Shown one piece after another: positions 60,903-64,000 of a DNA stretch of 64,000 bases (within the stretch, counting starts at the first letter, position 1; the number at the start of each line of letters is the position of its first letter). This DNA comes from an uncultured Tenacibaculum sp. (GTDB lineage: Bacteria; Bacteroidota; Bacteroidia; Flavobacteriales; Flavobacteriaceae). Both the position numbers and the translations under genes were made by a program. The stretch covers positions 496,001 through 560,000 of the forward strand of contig NZ_CANMAX010000003.1 of the NCBI RefSeq assembly GCF_947495995.1, in the 5' to 3' direction. The notes below the pieces were generated by a model. The model made no database searches. It saw only the letters and a program-made list of their open reading frames with translations, and was not told the DNA's origin.

Positions 60903-62093
60903 TTGAAGACAATATTTAAACATATAAAAGGAGATCGAGCTATTTGGGCTATAGTTGCCGTTTTGGCAATACTTTCTTTTATGCCTGTATATAGTGCAAG
61001 TACAAACTTGGTTTATGTGGTTGGTAATGGTTCTACAACAGGACATTTAATTAAGCATGTTGCGCTTTTAATTATGGGATTTGGTATTCTCTATGGAGTG
61101 CATAAAATTCCGTATCGATATTTCAGCGGAGGTTCAGTTTTAATGTTGCCTATAGTGATTTTATTACTGGTGGTTACATTGGCACAAGGAACAACTATTG
61201 GTGGAGCAAATGCAAGTAGGTGGATTAGAATTCCGTTTGTAGGTGTTGGTTTTCAAACATCAACATTAGCAGGTTTGGTTGCAATTGTTTATGCGGCAAG
61301 ATATCTAGCTAAAAATAAAGAGAAAAAGATTGTATTTAAAGAGAGTTTATTGCAGTTGTGGTTGCCTGTTGGAATGATTTTAATTCTCATTTTACCAGCA
61401 AACTTTTCTACAACAGCAATTATTTTTTCTATGATAATTATGTTAGTGTTCATAGGAGGATATCCAATTAAATACATTGCAAATATTTTAGGAATTGGTA
61501 TTGTTGGTTTAGGATTATTCATCCTAGTAATAAAAGCTTTTCCTGATGCAATGCCAAATAGATTGAGTACTTGGGAAAGCCGAATTGAAGGTTTTTTTAA
61601 TTCAGAAAATCAACCAGAAAACTATCAAGTAGAAAAAGCAAAAATAGCCATCGCAACTGGAGGTCCATTTGGTAAAGGAGCAGGTAAAAGTGTGCAGAAA
61701 AATTTCTTACCACAGTCATCATCTGACTTTATTTACGCAATTATCGTAGAAGAATATGGAATGTTAGGTGCGTTATTGGTGATTTTTATGTATTTCTTGC
61801 TGTTATTCAGGATAATAATAGCTGCAAAAAAAGCAACAACAATTTTTGCAACTTTATTGGTAATTGGCGTAGGTTTGCCGATCATTTTTCAAGCCATTAT
61901 AAACATGGCTGTGGCAGTAAATTTATTTCCTGTTACCGGACAAACTTTACCATTAATAAGTAGTGGAGGAACATCAATTTGGATGACTTGTTTTGCTATT
62001 GGAATGGTGTTGAGTGTGAGTGCGTCGAAACATGAAACAGAAGAATCAATTTTAGATGATAATCCGTTAGATATTTTACATGAAACCATATAA
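60903..62093 (+). CDS. ftsW: Septal peptidoglycan polymerase FtsW
   Basis: 396 residues, 10 helices of the SEDS family. KGDRAIWAIVAVLAILSFMPVYSAS at the start, NASRWIRIPFVGVGFQTS (the SEDS W-I-x-x motif), GAGKSVQKNFLPQSSSDFIYAIIVEEYGMLGAL (catalytic loop with P-x-x-x-x-D-F-I-x-x-x-x-x-E-E) and TLPLISSGGTS. TTG start at 60903, 4 bases after murD; the frame has no ATG before Met25, and residues 1-24 match other FtsW N termini. Polymerises glycan strands with FtsI. Confidence 0.97.
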   Translation: MKTIFKHIKGDRAIWAIVAVLAILSFMPVYSASTNLVYVVGNGSTTGHLIKHVALLIMGFGILYGVHKIPYRYFSGGSVLMLPIVILLLVVTLAQGTTIGGANASRWIRIPFVGVGFQTSTLAGLVAIVYAARYLAKNKEKKIVFKESLLQLWLPVGMILILILPANFSTTAIIFSMIIMLVFIGGYPIKYIANILGIGIVGLGLFILVIKAFPDAMPNRLSTWESRIEGFFNSENQPENYQVEKAKIAIATGGPFGKGAGKSVQKNFLPQSSSDFIYAIIVEEYGMLGALLVIFMYFLLLFRIIIAAKKATTIFATLLVIGVGLPIIFQAIINMAVAVNLFPVTGQTLPLISSGGTSIWMTCFAIGMVLSVSASKHETEESILDDNPLDILHETI

Positions 62094-62103
62094 ATAGAAT
62101 AAA

Positions 62104-63198
62104 ATGGAAAAGTCAATAAATGTAATCATAAGTGGAGGAGGTACAGGAGGTCATATTTATCCTGCTATCGCAATAGCTAACGAAATAAAGTTACGCTATC
62201 CAACTGTTCGTATTTTATTTATTGGTGCAAAAGGTAAAATGGAAATGGAAAAGGTGCCGAACGCAGGGTATGAGATTAAAGGATTATGGATTTCCGGCAT
62301 TCAACGAAAATTAACAATAAAGAATTTGATGTTTCCATTAAAGTTAATTAGTAGCTTATGGAATGCAAATAAGATTATAAGAAAGTTTAAGCCAGACATT
62401 GCAATAGGAACAGGTGGTTTTGCGAGTGGTCCTGCATTAATGATGGCAAGTAGAAAACGAATACCAACAGTTATTCAAGAACAAAATTCTTATCCAGGAA
62501 TTACGAATAAATTACTGTCAAAAAAAGCAAATAAAATTTGTGTTGCTTACGATAATTTAGAGCGTTTCTTTCCGTTAGAAAAGATCGTGAAAACAGGGAA
62601 TCCTGTGCGACAAGATTTATTGTTGATTCACACAAAGCGAGAAGAGGCACAAGAGTTTTTTAATTTGGATAAGAAAAAGAAAACTGTATTGGTAATTGGG
62701 GGAAGTTTAGGAGCTAGAAGAATAAATCAGTTGATTGCAACCGAGCTAGATTTTTTTGAAAGTCAAAATATTCAAATAGTATGGCAATGTGGAAAGCTAT
62801 ATTATGAAGAATACAAAGAGTTTGGAAATAAAGATCATGTGCAGATTCATCAGTTCTTAAATCGAATGGATTTAGCATATGCAGCTGCAGATTTTGTAAT
62901 TTCTAGAGCCGGTGCAAGTTCGGTGTCAGAATTATGTATTGTGGGTAAGCCTACATTGTTTATTCCTTCTCCGAATGTAGCAGAAGATCACCAAACAAAA
63001 AATGCAAAATCTATTGTAGATAAGCATGGTGCGATTATGTTAAAAGAGAGTGAGTTAAATACGTTTCCTGTAGTGTTTGAAACTTTGTTAAGAGATCAAG
63101 GAAAGCAGGAAAGTTTGAGTGAAAATATTAAAGAATTGGCGTTGCCTAATGCAACAAGTCATATTGTAAACGAGATTGAACGATTAATTAGTAAGTGA
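62104..63198 (+). CDS. murG: UDP-GlcNAc:lipid I N-acetylglucosaminyltransferase MurG
   Basis: 364 residues, GT-B fold. [19 protein letters not shown] at the N terminus, [104 protein letters not shown]. Makes lipid II at the inner membrane's cytoplasmic side. The stop TGA overlaps the GTG of murC. Confidence 0.98.
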   Translation: MEKSINVIISGGGTGGHIYPAIAIANEIKLRYPTVRILFIGAKGKMEMEKVPNAGYEIKGLWISGIQRKLTIKNLMFPLKLISSLWNANKIIRKFKPDIAIGTGGFASGPALMMASRKRIPTVIQEQNSYPGITNKLLSKKANKICVAYDNLERFFPLEKIVKTGNPVRQDLLLIHTKREEAQEFFNLDKKKKTVLVIGGSLGARRINQLIATELDFFESQNIQIVWQCGKLYYEEYKEFGNKDHVQIHQFLNRMDLAYAAADFVISRAGASSVSELCIVGKPTLFIPSPNVAEDHQTKNAKSIVDKHGAIMLKESELNTFPVVFETLLRDQGKQESLSENIKELALPNATSHIVNEIERLISK

Positions 63199-64000
63199 AT
63201 TTAAAAGATATACATACAATATATTTTATAGGAATTGGCGGTATTGGAATGAGCGCCTTAGCAAGGTATTTCTTTGCTAATGGTAAAATGGTTGCTGGTT
63301 ACGATAAAACTCCGTCTCCAATTACTAAAAGTTTACAAGAATTAGGAATTGAAATTCATTTTGAAGATGATTTGGAATTGCTTCCAAAAGAAGTATTTTC
63401 TAAAGAAAGTTCTTTGATTGTATATACACCAGCTGTGCCTAAAAATCATAGCGAATTAAATCATTTTATTGATAGTAATTTTAAAGTTTTAAAGCGAGCT
63501 GAAATTTTAGGAAGCATAACTAAAAACACATATTGTTTAGCAGTTGCTGGTACACATGGTAAAACAACAACATCTTCAATATTAGGTCATATTATGCAAC
63601 CTTCAGAAGCTACAGCTTTTCTAGGAGGAATTGCAGAGAATTATAATTCGAATCTAATTTTAGGTAAAGATGAAATTTCAGTTGTAGAAGCAGATGAATT
63701 CGATCGTTCTTTTCTACATCTTTCACCAAATATCGCATGTATTACTTCTATGGATGCTGATCATTTAGATATTTATGGTGAACACGATGCTTTATTAGAC
63801 TCATTTCAGGAGTTTTCAAATAAGGTTTCAGATACTTTGGTTATTGCTAAAGGTTTGCCTTTAGAAGGATTGACATATGCTATTGAAGAAGATGCAGATT
63901 ATATAGCTCAAAATATTAGAATAAGTGAAGGTGTCTACATTTTTGATATAAAAACACCAAAAGGAAATATAGAAGATATTGAGTTTTCTTTACCAGGAAG
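63195..64000 (+). CDS. murC: UDP-MurNAc:L-alanine ligase MurC, cut by window edge
   Basis: Starts at GTG (63195), in the overlap GTGA with the murG stop. The partial protein (about 268 residues) begins [25 protein letters not shown], includes [17 protein letters not shown] loop [33 protein letters not shown] and [21 protein letters not shown], so identity is certain. Adds L-Ala to UDP-MurNAc, the first stem peptide residue. The rest lies to the right of the window; ftsQ-ftsA-ftsZ would be expected there. Confidence 0.96.
   Translation, partial: MNLKDIHTIYFIGIGGIGMSALARYFFANGKMVAGYDKTPSPITKSLQELGIEIHFEDDLELLPKEVFSKESSLIVYTPAVPKNHSELNHFIDSNFKVLKRAEILGSITKNTYCLAVAGTHGKTTTSSILGHIMQPSEATAFLGGIAENYNSNLILGKDEISVVEADEFDRSFLHLSPNIACITSMDADHLDIYGEHDALLDSFQEFSNKVSDTLVIAKGLPLEGLTYAIEEDADYIAQNIRISEGVYIFDIKTPKGNIEDIEFSLPG

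Noticed and set aside
1-64000. tRNA, rRNA, CRISPR arrays, IS elements, integrases and attachment sites.
   Set aside because: None were seen on reading; no terminal inverted repeats with a transposase, no cloverleaf sequences, and no integrase motifs among the translated genes. A computed search (tRNAscan-SE, ISfinder) would be needed to exclude small ones.

Overview
The window looks like a chromosome segment of a marine-type member of the Flavobacteriaceae (phylum Bacteroidota). The evidence is low GC, A-rich ribosome binding regions, TAnnTTTG-type promoter boxes, a type IX secretion (T9SS) C-terminal signal on a BspA-type surface protein, OYE/VOC/GNAT/AraC genes of flavobacterial type, and the Bacteroidota form of the division and cell wall (dcw) cluster, with a long loop in MraY and a PASTA-tailed FtsI. 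The genus cannot be fixed from sequence alone; Tenacibaculum-like is a guess.

Layout. Positions 1-876 hold the decayed 3' part of a WG-repeat gene on the plus strand. From about 1.2 to 53.0 kb almost every gene is on the minus strand. 1.2-2.8 kb holds a membrane protein and very small genes, including a six-cysteine peptide with a double-glycine leader. 2.8-8.5 kb has a 13-repeat BspA-like T9SS protein, a histidine kinase/LuxR response regulator pair and an unknown thioredoxin-like protein. 8.6-24.4 kb is a metabolic and regulatory stretch: HbpS-like protein, AraC regulator, a BNR-propeller/SDR operon, S41 protease, flavodoxin-fold reductases, and a TolB-TPR-AraC hybrid regulator. 24.7-32.5 kb is a tightly packed run of small, mostly unrecognised cytoplasmic genes with overlapping ends. 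It includes a DUF925 nucleotidyltransferase and an Api92-like gene broken by one in-frame stop. 32.5-34.4 kb contains a MarR regulator with what look like two matching operator sites, and a lone plus-strand cationic double-glycine peptide. 34.4-47.7 kb mixes membrane proteins, a LamG lipoprotein, an Old Yellow Enzyme, a secreted Ntn-hydrolase, an ADP-ribosylglycohydrolase, a beta-lactamase-fold lipoprotein and two exported VOC proteins. 47.7-50.9 kb is an AlkB monooxygenase-aldehyde dehydrogenase-nitroreductase operon. 50.9-53.0 kb carries an RluA-type pseudouridine synthase, EngB/YihA GTPase and an alpha/beta hydrolase.

From 53.17 kb the strand switches and the dcw cluster runs to the right edge: mraZ-rsmH-ftsL-ftsI-murE-mraY-murD-ftsW-murG-murC (cut). 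Gaps are short or overlapping, so it is probably one transcript. Its promoter region carries three exact 10-bp-spaced GTGGTAAA repeats, a convincing MraZ operator, next to a TACTTTTG box. Half of the ten dcw genes use GTG or TTG starts.

The observations most worth a second look are the orphan RiPP/bacteriocin-like precursors without a visible exporter, the paired MarR operators, the MraZ operator array, the two broken genes, and the alkB operon. No IS element, CRISPR array, tRNA or rRNA gene was seen.
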